From positions 62,001 to 126,000 of the forward strand of contig CAVPOO010000010.1 in assembly GCA_963707015.1 (NCBI GenBank): a DNA stretch of 64,000 nt. Reading direction: 5' to 3'. The notes beneath the pieces were generated by a model. That model was not told the DNA's origin. It was given only the letters and a program-made list of their open reading frames with translations, and ran no database searches. Positions 1 to 7,984 of the stretch are shown here, piece after piece (the stretch's first letter is position 1; each line of letters starts with the position of its first letter). The position numbers were made by a program, and so were the translations under genes. This stretch comes from CAVPOO01 sp963707015. Its GTDB lineage: Bacteria > Pseudomonadota > Gammaproteobacteria > Thiohalobacterales > Thiohalobacteraceae.

Positions 1-51
1 CCGATACTCGCGCAGGCGCGCGTGCTGTTGCAGACGGCGAGCAGTGCGTAG
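1..51 (+). CDS. possible C-terminal tail of an upstream gene
   Basis: An open frame enters from the left edge and ends in TAG at 49-51, giving 16 residues rich in Ala, Leu and Gln. It is too short to identify. It is listed only because the codon use is compatible with coding sequence and the following 240 bases are clearly non-coding and A+T-rich. Confidence 0.25.
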   Translation, partial: PILAQARVLLQTASSA

Positions 52-297
52 TGAAGCCACGTCGTGCCGCGAAATGATCTCGAAGTCTTATTCATTAAGT
101 TCTATAACGCTTTGCTTTCAATTAATAATCACCCACGCCAAAACTGCAGCTTTCTGGCGACGAGCGCCAGGCCCGCGCAGCCCGGTTTGAACTCCCCTCC
201 AAATACTCCATAATGGCGCGTTTGGTCCGGTCGACTCGCGGTTCAGACATTTTCGCCCGTAAACCGACAGCGGTTTTTCACGATCTCAGGAGTCATT
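52..297. other. leader region upstream of acnA
   Basis: This stretch is non-coding. It contains an A+T-rich segment (about 85-135) that is the likely promoter area for acnA, with a TATAAC hexamer at 103-108 as a weak -10 candidate. A Shine-Dalgarno CAGGAG lies at 287-292. No clear -35 box or operator could be assigned by eye. Confidence 0.4.
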
Positions 298-2967
298 ATG
301 AAGGACAGTTTCTCTGCGCGCGCCGGATTGAATGTCGCTGGCCAACGTTACGAGATTTTCCGCCTCGCTGCGCTCGAAGATCAGTATCGGGTAAGCCGCC
401 TGCCCTATTCCCTGAAAGTGCTGCTGGAAAACCTGTTGCGGTTTGAAGACGGCAGGACAGTCACCGCAGACGACATCCGCACGCTGGCAGCCTGGGATCC
501 GCAGGCCGAACCCGGGACCGAAATTGCCTACCGCCCCGCGCGGGTGCTGATGCAGGACTTTACCGGCGTTCCGGCAGTGGTCGACCTGGCCGCAATGCGT
601 GACGCCATGACACAGCTGGGCGGTGACCCGGACAAGATCAATCCGCTGCAGCCCGCCGAGCTGGTCATCGACCACTCCGTGCAGATCGATCAGTTTGGCA
701 ACAGGCAGGCAATCGATCTCAATGCGCAGCTTGAATACCAGCGCAACCAGGAGCGCTACAGCTTCCTGAAATGGGGTCAGGAGGCCTTTTCAAATTTCAA
801 GGTGGTACCGCCGGACACCGGCATCATCCATCAGATCAATATCGAGTTTCTTGCCCGGGTGGTGTTTGCCCAGGTCAACGACGGTGTCCTGCAGGCCTAC
901 CCCGACACCCTGGTGGGGACCGACTCCCACACGACCATGGTCAACGGACTCGGTGTTCTCGGTTGGGGGGTTGGTGGTATTGAGGCGGAGGCGGCCATGC
1001 TGGGGCAGCCCGTTTCCATGCTGATCCCTCAGGTCGTCGGCTTCAAGCTCAGCGGCAGGCTGCCGGAAGGCGCGACCGCCACTGATCTGGTCCTGACGGT
1101 CGTCGAGATACTGCGCAAGCATGGCGTCGTCGGGAAATTCGTGGAGTTCTTCGGGGATGGCCTCGAGCATCTGTCGCTCGCGGATCGCGCGACCATCGCC
1201 AACATGGCGCCTGAGTATGGCGCGACCTGCGGCATCTTCCCCATCGACACTGAGACGCTCAACTACCTGCGCCTGACGGGTCGCAGCGAGGATCAGATTG
1301 CCCTGGTTGAGGCCTATGCAAGAGAACAGGGGATGTTCCGCGCGCCGAACACACCGGATGCCGAATACTCCAGTGTCGTCGAGCTGGATATATCGCGGAT
1401 CGAACCGAGCCTCGCAGGTCCGAAACGCCCGCAGGACCGCATACCCCTGCGGCAAAGCCAGGCGATGTTCAGGGATGCACTCAAGGCCTTGCAGGCCGAA
1501 CGCAATCTCCGCAGCCAGCCGGTCGAGACCCGCATCAACGGCGAGGCGGTAACGCTGGATGATGGCGCGGTCGTCATCGCAGCCATTACCTCCTGCACCA
1601 ACACCTCGAATCCTGCCGTCATGCTGGGCGCCGGTCTGGTGGCGCGCAAGGCGCACGCGCTCGGGCTCAGAGTCAAGCCCTGGGTGAAGACCTCCCTGGC
1701 GCCCGGTTCGCGGGTGGTGACCGAGTACCTGCAGCAGGCAGGACTCATGACTGACCTGGAGTCACTCGGTTTCTATGTGGTCGGATATGGCTGCACCACC
1801 TGTATTGGCAACTCCGGTCCGCTGCCGGAGCCGGTATCCAGGGCGATCGCCGAGGGCCATCTGTCCGCCTGTGCTGTGCTGTCGGGAAACCGCAACTTCG
1901 AGGGGCGCGTGCATGCCGAGGTCCGCATGAACTACCTGGCGTCCCCGCCGCTGGTGGTCGCCTACGCGCTTGCCGGGAGCATGAACGTCGACCTGTACCA
2001 TGAACCACTGGGCAAGGACCAGAAAGGCAATGAGGTGTTCCTGAGAGACATCTGGCCGAGCCAGAAGGAGATCGAGGAAGTCATTGCGACCAGCGTCAAG
2101 CGCGAGGAATTTGCCGAGGTCTATGCGAACGTCTATCAGGGTGAACAACGCTGGACGAGCCTCAAATCACCGCAAGGCCGCCTGTTCGAATGGCCCGCCG
2201 ATTCCACCTACGTCAAGAACCCGCCCTACTTCGAGGGTCTCAGCAGGCAGGCTGACGAGATCAGCGACATCAAGGCGGCACGGGTTCTGGCGCTGCTCGG
2301 GGATTCGGTGACCACCGACCACATTTCCCCGGCCGGCGCCATCAAGGCGGACAGCCCGGCCGGACGCTACCTGATCGCCGCCGGCGTAAAGCCGGCTGAC
2401 TTCAATTCGTTCGGCTCGCGGCGCGGCAATCACGAAGTGATGATGCGCGGAACCTTTGCCAACATCCGGCTGCGCAATCTGCTGGCCCCCGGCACCGAGG
2501 GTGACGTAACCCTGCATCAGCCCTCCGGCGAACCGATGTCGATCTTCGACGCGGCGATGAAATATCGCGACGAAAACGTGCCCCTGCTGGTCATCGCGGG
2601 CAAGGAATACGGCTCCGGCTCGTCGCGTGACTGGGCGGCAAAGGGCCCACGCCTGCTCGGCGTCCGGGCGGTGATTGCCGAGAGCTATGAGCGCATCCAC
2701 CGCTCGAATCTCGTCGGGATGGGGATTCTGCCCCTGCAATTCCTGGACGGTGAAAGCGCCGCCAGCCTTGAGCTTAGCGGCACCGAGGTCTACGATCTCG
2801 GCAGTCTGGGAGACGGCTCCGTGAAGCAAATCGAGGTGACGGCAACGGCCGCCAGCGGTGACCGCAGGTATTTTACCGTGCGGGTGCGGATCGACACGCC
2901 ACAGGAGGTCGAATACTACCGGCATGGCGGAATCCTTCCTTACGTGCTGCGGCAACTGGCTGCCTGA
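298..2967 (+). CDS. acnA: aconitate hydratase A (aconitase)
   Basis: Converts citrate to isocitrate through cis-aconitate in the TCA cycle, in the cytoplasm, using a [4Fe-4S] cluster. The 889-residue length matches the AcnA/IRP1 type. The three cluster ligands are visible as Cys433 (in SCTNTSNP) and Cys499 and Cys502 (in GCTTCIGNSGPL). The C-terminal swivel domain carries the substrate-binding GSGSSRDWAAKGP stretch. The ATG at 298 follows a CAGGAG ribosome site by five bases. purB begins 15 bases after the stop, so the two are probably co-transcribed. The family assignment is secure. Confidence 0.97.
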   Translation: MKDSFSARAGLNVAGQRYEIFRLAALEDQYRVSRLPYSLKVLLENLLRFEDGRTVTADDIRTLAAWDPQAEPGTEIAYRPARVLMQDFTGVPAVVDLAAMRDAMTQLGGDPDKINPLQPAELVIDHSVQIDQFGNRQAIDLNAQLEYQRNQERYSFLKWGQEAFSNFKVVPPDTGIIHQINIEFLARVVFAQVNDGVLQAYPDTLVGTDSHTTMVNGLGVLGWGVGGIEAEAAMLGQPVSMLIPQVVGFKLSGRLPEGATATDLVLTVVEILRKHGVVGKFVEFFGDGLEHLSLADRATIANMAPEYGATCGIFPIDTETLNYLRLTGRSEDQIALVEAYAREQGMFRAPNTPDAEYSSVVELDISRIEPSLAGPKRPQDRIPLRQSQAMFRDALKALQAERNLRSQPVETRINGEAVTLDDGAVVIAAITSCTNTSNPAVMLGAGLVARKAHALGLRVKPWVKTSLAPGSRVVTEYLQQAGLMTDLESLGFYVVGYGCTTCIGNSGPLPEPVSRAIAEGHLSACAVLSGNRNFEGRVHAEVRMNYLASPPLVVAYALAGSMNVDLYHEPLGKDQKGNEVFLRDIWPSQKEIEEVIATSVKREEFAEVYANVYQGEQRWTSLKSPQGRLFEWPADSTYVKNPPYFEGLSRQADEISDIKAARVLALLGDSVTTDHISPAGAIKADSPAGRYLIAAGVKPADFNSFGSRRGNHEVMMRGTFANIRLRNLLAPGTEGDVTLHQPSGEPMSIFDAAMKYRDENVPLLVIAGKEYGSGSSRDWAAKGPRLLGVRAVIAESYERIHRSNLVGMGILPLQFLDGESAASLELSGTEVYDLGSLGDGSVKQIEVTATAASGDRRYFTVRVRIDTPQEVEYYRHGGILPYVLRQLAA

Positions 2968-2982
2968 AGGCGATCGAGACAA

Positions 2983-4350
2983 ATGGACCTGACATCTCTC
3001 ACCGCAATCTCCCCCGTTGATGGCCGCTATGGCAGCAAGACCGAAGACCTGCGCCCGATCTTCAGCGAGTACGGACTGATCCACCATCGCGTCCTCGTCG
3101 AGGTGCGCTGGTTACAGATGCTGGCTGCGCATGCGGAGATCCCCGAGGTCCCGGCCCTCAGCCCCCACGCCAGCAAGATCCTCGACGACATCGTCGCTGA
3201 CTTCGGCGAACAGGACGCGCAGCGCGTCAAGAATATCGAGCGCACCACCAATCACGACGTCAAGGCGATCGAGTACTTCCTCAAGGAGAAGACCGCCGGC
3301 AATGCGGAACTCGAGGCGGTCAGCGAATTCATCCACTTCGCCTGCACCTCCGAAGACATCAATAACCTCGCCTACGCATTGATGCTGCGTGAAGGCCGCG
3401 GCCAGATCCTGTTGCCGCGGATCGATGCGGTCATACAGGCCATCACCGAACTCGCCCACCGCTATGCCGATCACGCGGTGCTCTGTCGGACCCACGGGCA
3501 GCCGGCAACTCCGAGCACGCTGGGCAAGGAAATGGCGAATGTGGTGCACCGGCTGCGGCGGCAGCGTGAACAGGTCCAGCATGTCTCCATACTCGGCAAG
3601 ATCAATGGCGCGGTGGGCAACTACAATGCCCACCTCATCGCCTATCCGGACATCGACTGGCCGCAGGTGGCCCGCCAGTTCGTGACGGATCTCGGCCTCG
3701 AATGGAACCCCTACACCACCCAGATCGAGCCCCATGACTATATCGCCGAGCTGTTCGATGCCGTCTCGCGCTTCAATACGATTCTCATCGATTTCTCCCG
3801 CGACGTCTGGGGCTACATCTCACTGGGCTATTTCAGGCAGAAGACCGTGGCGCGCGAAGTCGGTTCCTCGACCATGCCGCACAAGGTCAATCCGATCGAT
3901 TTCGAGAATGCCGAGGGCAATCTGGGCATCGCCAACGCGATCTTCCATCACCTCAGTGCCAAGTTGCCCATATCCCGCTGGCAACGCGATCTCAGTGATT
4001 CCACGGTACTGCGCAACCTCGGTGTGGGCATCGCCCATACGGTGATCGCCTGTGAATCGGCGATCCGCGGAATCGGCAAACTCACGGCCGACCCGCTACA
4101 AACGGATGCCGACCTCGACGCAAACTGGGAGGTCCTCGCCGAAGCCGTGCAGACCGTGATGCGCCGGCACGGTGTCGAAAAACCCTATGAAAAACTCAAG
4201 GAGCTGACCCGTGGCAAGGCCATTGACGCGGCGGGCCTGCGCGAGTTCGTGTCCGCGCTCGAGCTCCCCGACGCGGCAAAGCAGGCGTTACTGGCGCTCA
4301 CGCCGCAGCGCTACACGGGCAACGCCGGCGACCAGGCGAAGCAGATCTGA
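2983..4350 (+). CDS. purB: adenylosuccinate lyase
   Basis: Catalyses two fumarate-releasing steps of purine synthesis: SAICAR to AICAR, and adenylosuccinate to AMP. At 455 residues it is the E. coli PurB length. The fumarase/aspartase signature GSSTMPHKVNP is at residues 294-304, with the catalytic serine at 295. His171, in THGQPATPS, is the conserved general acid/base. The gene follows acnA by 15 bases on the same strand. About 195 bases of non-coding sequence separate it from the next gene. Confidence 0.97.
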   Translation: MDLTSLTAISPVDGRYGSKTEDLRPIFSEYGLIHHRVLVEVRWLQMLAAHAEIPEVPALSPHASKILDDIVADFGEQDAQRVKNIERTTNHDVKAIEYFLKEKTAGNAELEAVSEFIHFACTSEDINNLAYALMLREGRGQILLPRIDAVIQAITELAHRYADHAVLCRTHGQPATPSTLGKEMANVVHRLRRQREQVQHVSILGKINGAVGNYNAHLIAYPDIDWPQVARQFVTDLGLEWNPYTTQIEPHDYIAELFDAVSRFNTILIDFSRDVWGYISLGYFRQKTVAREVGSSTMPHKVNPIDFENAEGNLGIANAIFHHLSAKLPISRWQRDLSDSTVLRNLGVGIAHTVIACESAIRGIGKLTADPLQTDADLDANWEVLAEAVQTVMRRHGVEKPYEKLKELTRGKAIDAAGLREFVSALELPDAAKQALLALTPQRYTGNAGDQAKQI

Positions 4351-4546
4351 TCCGGCAGCGTGGGGCCAGGCGCTGACGGCCGATGCGTCTGCCGCGCGTC
4401 TGCGCAACGCGACGGCGGCGGAGCGTGCAGGCAGCGGCGCGGACTGATGCGCACCCGGCATAGCCGCCCGGCGAGTCTCGTGTTACCCGCGACAGTTTGC
4501 CCCCCCAGGATCCGTTCGATGCCCGGCGAACCGCGAGCACACCACG

Positions 4547-5029
4547 ATGCCTGACAAGCCGACGCGCACCGAGCCGGCTGTCCGCGTCCGCCCGGCACGC
4601 TGGCCCGATGATGAAAGCGCCATTCGTGCGATACGCGAGGCGGTGTTCGTTGCGGAACAAGGCGTTCCCGCAGAACTGGAATGGGATGGACGCGATGCCC
4701 GCTGCGCCCAGGTCCTTGCGCTGGACAGCCAGGGCCATCCGCTCGGCACCGCGCGCATGCTGCCGGACGGTCACATCGGACGCATGGCGGTGCTCGCAGC
4801 CTGGCGTGGTCAGGGTGTGGGGCGTGCGCTGCTCAGCGAACTGCTGCGGCTCGCGGCGACTCAGGGCCTGGAGAAAGTCTGGCTCCACGCCCAGACCCGG
4901 GCAGCGGATTTCTACCGCCGGCATGGATTCCGGGTGGTGGGGAAGCCATTCGAGGAGGCCGGCATTCCGCATGTGGCAATGATATTGCATATTTCGGGCA
5001 GTGATTCCCGGAAAACCTTTGCACCATGA
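4547..5029 (+). CDS. GNAT-family N-acetyltransferase
   Basis: A 160-residue acetyl-CoA-dependent N-acyltransferase of unknown substrate. The acetyl-CoA pyrophosphate loop RGQGVG (residues 87-92) follows the beta-strand MAVLAAW. The C-terminal part, with YRRHGF and a GIPHV segment, resembles the ElaA/YjgM group. The stop overlaps the start of the next gene in an ATGA arrangement, so the two are translationally coupled. The start at 4547 has only a weak ribosome site. Enzyme class is clear, the acceptor is not. Confidence 0.85.
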   Translation: MPDKPTRTEPAVRVRPARWPDDESAIRAIREAVFVAEQGVPAELEWDGRDARCAQVLALDSQGHPLGTARMLPDGHIGRMAVLAAWRGQGVGRALLSELLRLAATQGLEKVWLHAQTRAADFYRRHGFRVVGKPFEEAGIPHVAMILHISGSDSRKTFAP

Positions 5030-5562
5030 CTGCACACACACCCGCCGCGCCGGCTGATCTGCGCACTGCCCGCCTGGGCCAGACGGATACCCGGTTTCGC
5101 ATCGAGACCCGCGAGGACACTCGCCGGGCAGTCGTGGCGTTGATCTCGGACGTGCAGCGGACGGTTGACATACTGACGCCCGACCTCGAACCACACATCT
5201 ACGACCAGGCGGATTTCCTCGACACCCTGACGCGCCCCGCACTCGGGCAATGCCGGGCCAAGCTGCGGGTACTGGTCAGAGACCCGCAACGCGCGATCAA
5301 GGATGGACACCGCCTCATCGAACTCACACGGCGGCTGAGCAGCTATATGCAGATTCGCAAGGTCCACAGCGACTATGCGGACTTCACACAGGCCTTCCTG
5401 TTGGCCGACCGCTATGGGGTGATGCACCGCACGCTGGCGGAACGCTCCGAGGGAACCGTCTGCTTCAAGGACCCGCTGGAGGTGAGACGCCTGCGAAAGC
5501 TTTTCGATGAGATATGGGATCGCAGTGAACCCGACCCGGAGCTGCGCCGACTGCACCTTTGA
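5026..5562 (+). CDS. DUF7931-like protein (PLD-like fold suspected)
   Basis: A 178-residue cytoplasmic protein without signal peptide or membrane segment. It has the look of the conserved gammaproteobacterial partner gene found beside GNAT acetyltransferases (DUF7931 type), which is thought to adopt a degenerate phospholipase-D-like fold. Supporting stretches are VDILTPDLEPHIYD near residue 45 and FLLADRYGVMHR near 125, but no HxK active-site motif is present, so catalysis is doubtful. It overlaps the GNAT gene by 4 bases and is followed with almost no gap by a secretin-N-like gene. Confidence 0.7.
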   Translation: MTAHTPAAPADLRTARLGQTDTRFRIETREDTRRAVVALISDVQRTVDILTPDLEPHIYDQADFLDTLTRPALGQCRAKLRVLVRDPQRAIKDGHRLIELTRRLSSYMQIRKVHSDYADFTQAFLLADRYGVMHRTLAERSEGTVCFKDPLEVRRLRKLFDEIWDRSEPDPELRRLHL

Positions 5563-5564
5563 CC

Positions 5565-6398
5565 ATGACCGCCTGTACGCCCACCGTTCTGCTTCGGACC
5601 CTGCTGATGGCGCTGGTCTGCGTCTTTGCCGCGTCGCTGGCGCGGGCCGACAGCATCGAAGTCGTACCACTCAAACAGCGCAGCGCCGAAGAGCTGATGC
5701 CCCTTATCCGTCCCATGCTGTCGGAGAATGAGGCAGTCAGCGGAACCGGCTACCAGCTCATTATTCGCGCCCCTGCCGATCGCATGGCGCAACTGAAAAA
5801 CATGGTCGACAAGCTCGATGGCGCCCTGCAGCAGGTACGAATTACCGTGTGGCGCGCATCCCGCGAGGAGGTCGAGGCGGAAGCACTCCGCGCGAAGGCC
5901 CGCATTGCCGTCACTCCGGATGATGTCGATGTCGCGGTGCGTGGGCGTGTCGCCGGCACCCGCACGCGTGCCGGAACTGAGGATCGCTACAGCGTCACGA
6001 CGCTCGAAGGTACCCCGGCACTCGTGCGCACCGGCCTGTCGGTTCCCGTCCCTGGCGGCTACGGGCATTACGGTCCACCGCGCGCCAGGGGCAATGTCGT
6101 TTCACCCGGTATCTGGTACCAGGACGTCACCTCGGGATTTTACGCGCTGGCCCGGGTCCAGGATGATGACGTCACGCTGCAGACCAGTCCGCAACGCGAG
6201 GCCTTGAGCCGCAAAGGCAACGGCATCATTAACACGGACGGGCTCGTCACCACGGTTCGTGGCCGACTGGGTGAATGGATGGAACTGGGTGGCACCAGCA
6301 GTTCATCGAACGATCGTTCGACCGGCATCACCCATCGCACCCGCGCGCGGGAAAGCGAAAAGACGACCTACTGGGTCAAGGTCGAACGGGCGCCCTGA
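5565..6398 (+). CDS. exported protein with secretin-N-like domain, no pore domain
   Basis: About 277 residues with a signal peptide ending near ARA-DS. The following segment (PLKQRSAEELMPLIRPML, then YQLIIRAPADRMAQL and a KLD motif) is the beta-alpha-beta fold of secretin N (NolW-like) domains, as in GspD or PilQ. The C-terminal secretin pore domain is absent. The rest is beta-rich and repeatedly mentions Gly/Ser/Thr. I chose ATG 5565; a TTG at 5559 overlapping the previous stop is an alternative. It is probably a periplasmic protein co-expressed with the two genes upstream. Its function is unknown. Confidence 0.7.
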   Translation: MTACTPTVLLRTLLMALVCVFAASLARADSIEVVPLKQRSAEELMPLIRPMLSENEAVSGTGYQLIIRAPADRMAQLKNMVDKLDGALQQVRITVWRASREEVEAEALRAKARIAVTPDDVDVAVRGRVAGTRTRAGTEDRYSVTTLEGTPALVRTGLSVPVPGGYGHYGPPRARGNVVSPGIWYQDVTSGFYALARVQDDDVTLQTSPQREALSRKGNGIINTDGLVTTVRGRLGEWMELGGTSSSSNDRSTGITHRTRARESEKTTYWVKVERAP

Positions 6399-6463
6399 AC
6401 CCGCCTGACGCGCAGGGAGCCGCGCGCGCCGACCGGCCCCTGCCGCTGAATAAGGCTGTTGCC

Positions 6464-6715
6464 ATGGCAGGCCAACCACCGCTCACGTATCAAACCACAC
6501 TTCGCTTTCAGCTGTCGATCACGGCTGACACCTTTGCGGCCTACTACCGGGGTCGGGTACGACAGGTTCAGGTCCGCAGCAGCGACGGCAGGCTGGTTCG
6601 ATTCCCGGCCAGTGCCCTGAGGCCCTTCCTGACCCACGCCGGCATCGACGGCGAGTTCGAGCTCACCTTTGATCAGCGCGGCCGCCTCGTCGATCTCAAG
6701 CGTCTGGGCGGCTGA
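6464..6715 (+). CDS. DUF2835 family small protein
   Basis: An 83-residue protein with no signal peptide. It begins by resembling the DUF2835 family (YQTTLRFQLSITADTF, YYRG, then VRSSDGRLVRFPASALRPF). These short proteins are common in Gammaproteobacteria and uncharacterised. The ATG at 6464 was chosen because the conserved domain starts about 10 residues later; a longer open frame upstream is unrelated sequence overlapping the previous gene. It is the last gene of the rightward group before a convergent cytochrome gene. Confidence 0.8.
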   Translation: MAGQPPLTYQTTLRFQLSITADTFAAYYRGRVRQVQVRSSDGRLVRFPASALRPFLTHAGIDGEFELTFDQRGRLVDLKRLGG

Positions 6716-6760
6716 TCCGCGGCCCCGGGCGACAGACAGTGCCCGCGCCTGGCAGACCGC

Positions 6761-7297
6761 TCAGTTCGCGGCGCCTGACTGCGCCGCACCCAGCAGCCAC
6801 AGCATCTGCAGGATCATGGCGCGCTCCAGTTCCTGGGGACTGCAGCCCGCGGACACCGCGCCGGCAGCACATTCCTGGCGCAGCGCCTGCTGATTCGCAA
6901 ACAGGCGCTGGCTGCGGTCATGCACATAGGCGACGGCCGCGGCAACCTCTTCATCGGTGAGGGATTGAAGCCCGCCCTTGGCCGGCATCTGCCCGTGCCC
7001 GTTGAGCGCATGCGCTATGAGCGTCTCCCGCCCCTGCGCGAGGCGCGCCTCCCAGCTCTCCCGATCACCGTACTGCGGGGCACCGCTGTGCTCGTCACCA
7101 TGGCATACCAGGCACTTGCCGGTGAAAACGCGCTTGCCGAGCGACAGATCGTAGTATCTCTCGAGACGGGGAATACTGTCTCGCAAGGAGTACCCGGGCG
7201 AGGTCTCACTCCCGCCTGCCTGCCCTGCAAACGCCACGCCGCTCACCAGAATTCCCAGCGCGGCAATCAACCGAAGCAGCATGTTGGCACCAACCAT
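6761..7297 (-). CDS. small c-type cytochrome, exported
   Basis: A 178-residue periplasmic electron carrier. A signal peptide (LIAALGILVSGVAFA) is followed by a single heme-binding CLVCH motif (Cys62, Cys65, His66). A probable axial Met104 lies in GHGQMPAKGG. The C-terminal helix (DEEVAAAVAYV) is typical of class I cytochromes. The start ATG at 7297 was chosen to keep the hydrophobic core near the N-terminus; 7336 and 7282 are alternatives. It stands alone, convergent to the DUF2835 gene. The redox partner is unknown. Confidence 0.88.
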   Translation of the reverse strand: MVGANMLLRLIAALGILVSGVAFAGQAGGSETSPGYSLRDSIPRLERYYDLSLGKRVFTGKCLVCHGDEHSGAPQYGDRESWEARLAQGRETLIAHALNGHGQMPAKGGLQSLTDEEVAAAVAYVHDRSQRLFANQQALRQECAAGAVSAGCSPQELERAMILQMLWLLGAAQSGAAN

Positions 7298-7374
7298 CAG
7301 GGAGCCCCCGTGTGTGGCCTGTGAAGACGTGCTCAATTGAAGATCCGACTCAATTCATTGTACTGGATAACCTG

Positions 7375-7697
7375 CTAGCCCGCATTTCTCACCGGGCGGC
7401 GGTAGAGTCACATAATGCACTGAGGTAAGGAACAGAGTGCAGATCAGGAAAAAGACAGTGTGTAATCAGGCAGTGCCTATCCCGGCCCTGGCTGGTTCTC
7501 GCGCGCCCGGACTTGCGCTTCACTCAAGTGGTAGCTACGGCTACCACTTTATCCCGCCCAGGGCTCGGCTGTGCCAAGCCCGCTCCGCAGGCGAAAGGTC
7601 CACTGGACCTTTCGCTTTCCTGGCTCCGCCCAGCGCGGCGTCCGGACACACGAGCCCTGCGCCAGCATCCGGGATCCCGGTGAGAAATGCGGGCTAG
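7375..7697. mobile_element. CTAG-ended repeat element, family 2, copy 1 (MITE-like)
   Basis: A 323-bp non-coding element with terminal inverted repeats: CTAGCCCGCATTTCTCACCG on the left and its complement on the right (7678-7697). A second copy in opposite orientation lies at 49050-49426. The copies share about 130 bp at one end and about 60 bp at the other, and differ inside. Internal hairpins include GTGGTAGC-TACG-GCTACCAC near 7531-7550 and GAAAGGTCC-act-GGACCTTTC near 7595-7615. No transposase is encoded, so a MITE moved in trans is the likely explanation. Confidence 0.8.
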
Positions 7698-7984
7698 ACA
7701 GAAAATTGAAAAATCCGCCTGATGCCGCGACGAGGTGACTTGATCAGACACTCAAGCAGAGTTGTGACTGCTGTGGGTATTGCACTGCGCCTCGCGTTGC
7801 CGATACAGTCGGCGAACGCCTTCCGGGGTTGGGTTGGGTTGGGTTGGACCCGGTGTCGGCCTGTGGCGCGGCGTAACGCACGGCACGTCCTTACTGTCAC
7901 TCGCCCCGAATCCGGGTCAGCCAAACTCGCCATAACAGCATGCCCCGTTGCGGCAGAATGAGCCTGCAGACCGAACTCAAGCGG
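7698..7984. other. non-coding leader upstream of the PEP-utilising gene
   Basis: There is no convincing gene here. It contains a G-rich run at 7825-7847 and presumably the promoter of the following gene. A few bases on the left match nothing else in the window. Confidence 0.4.
7825..7847 (+). repeat. GGGTT tandem run (G-quadruplex motif)
   Basis: Four GGGTT-type units follow one another (GGGGTT then GGGTT three times, ending GG). This satisfies the classical G3-N2 quadruplex pattern on the plus strand. It lies about 140 bases upstream of the probable start of the secreted PEP-utilising protein. Confidence 0.7.
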
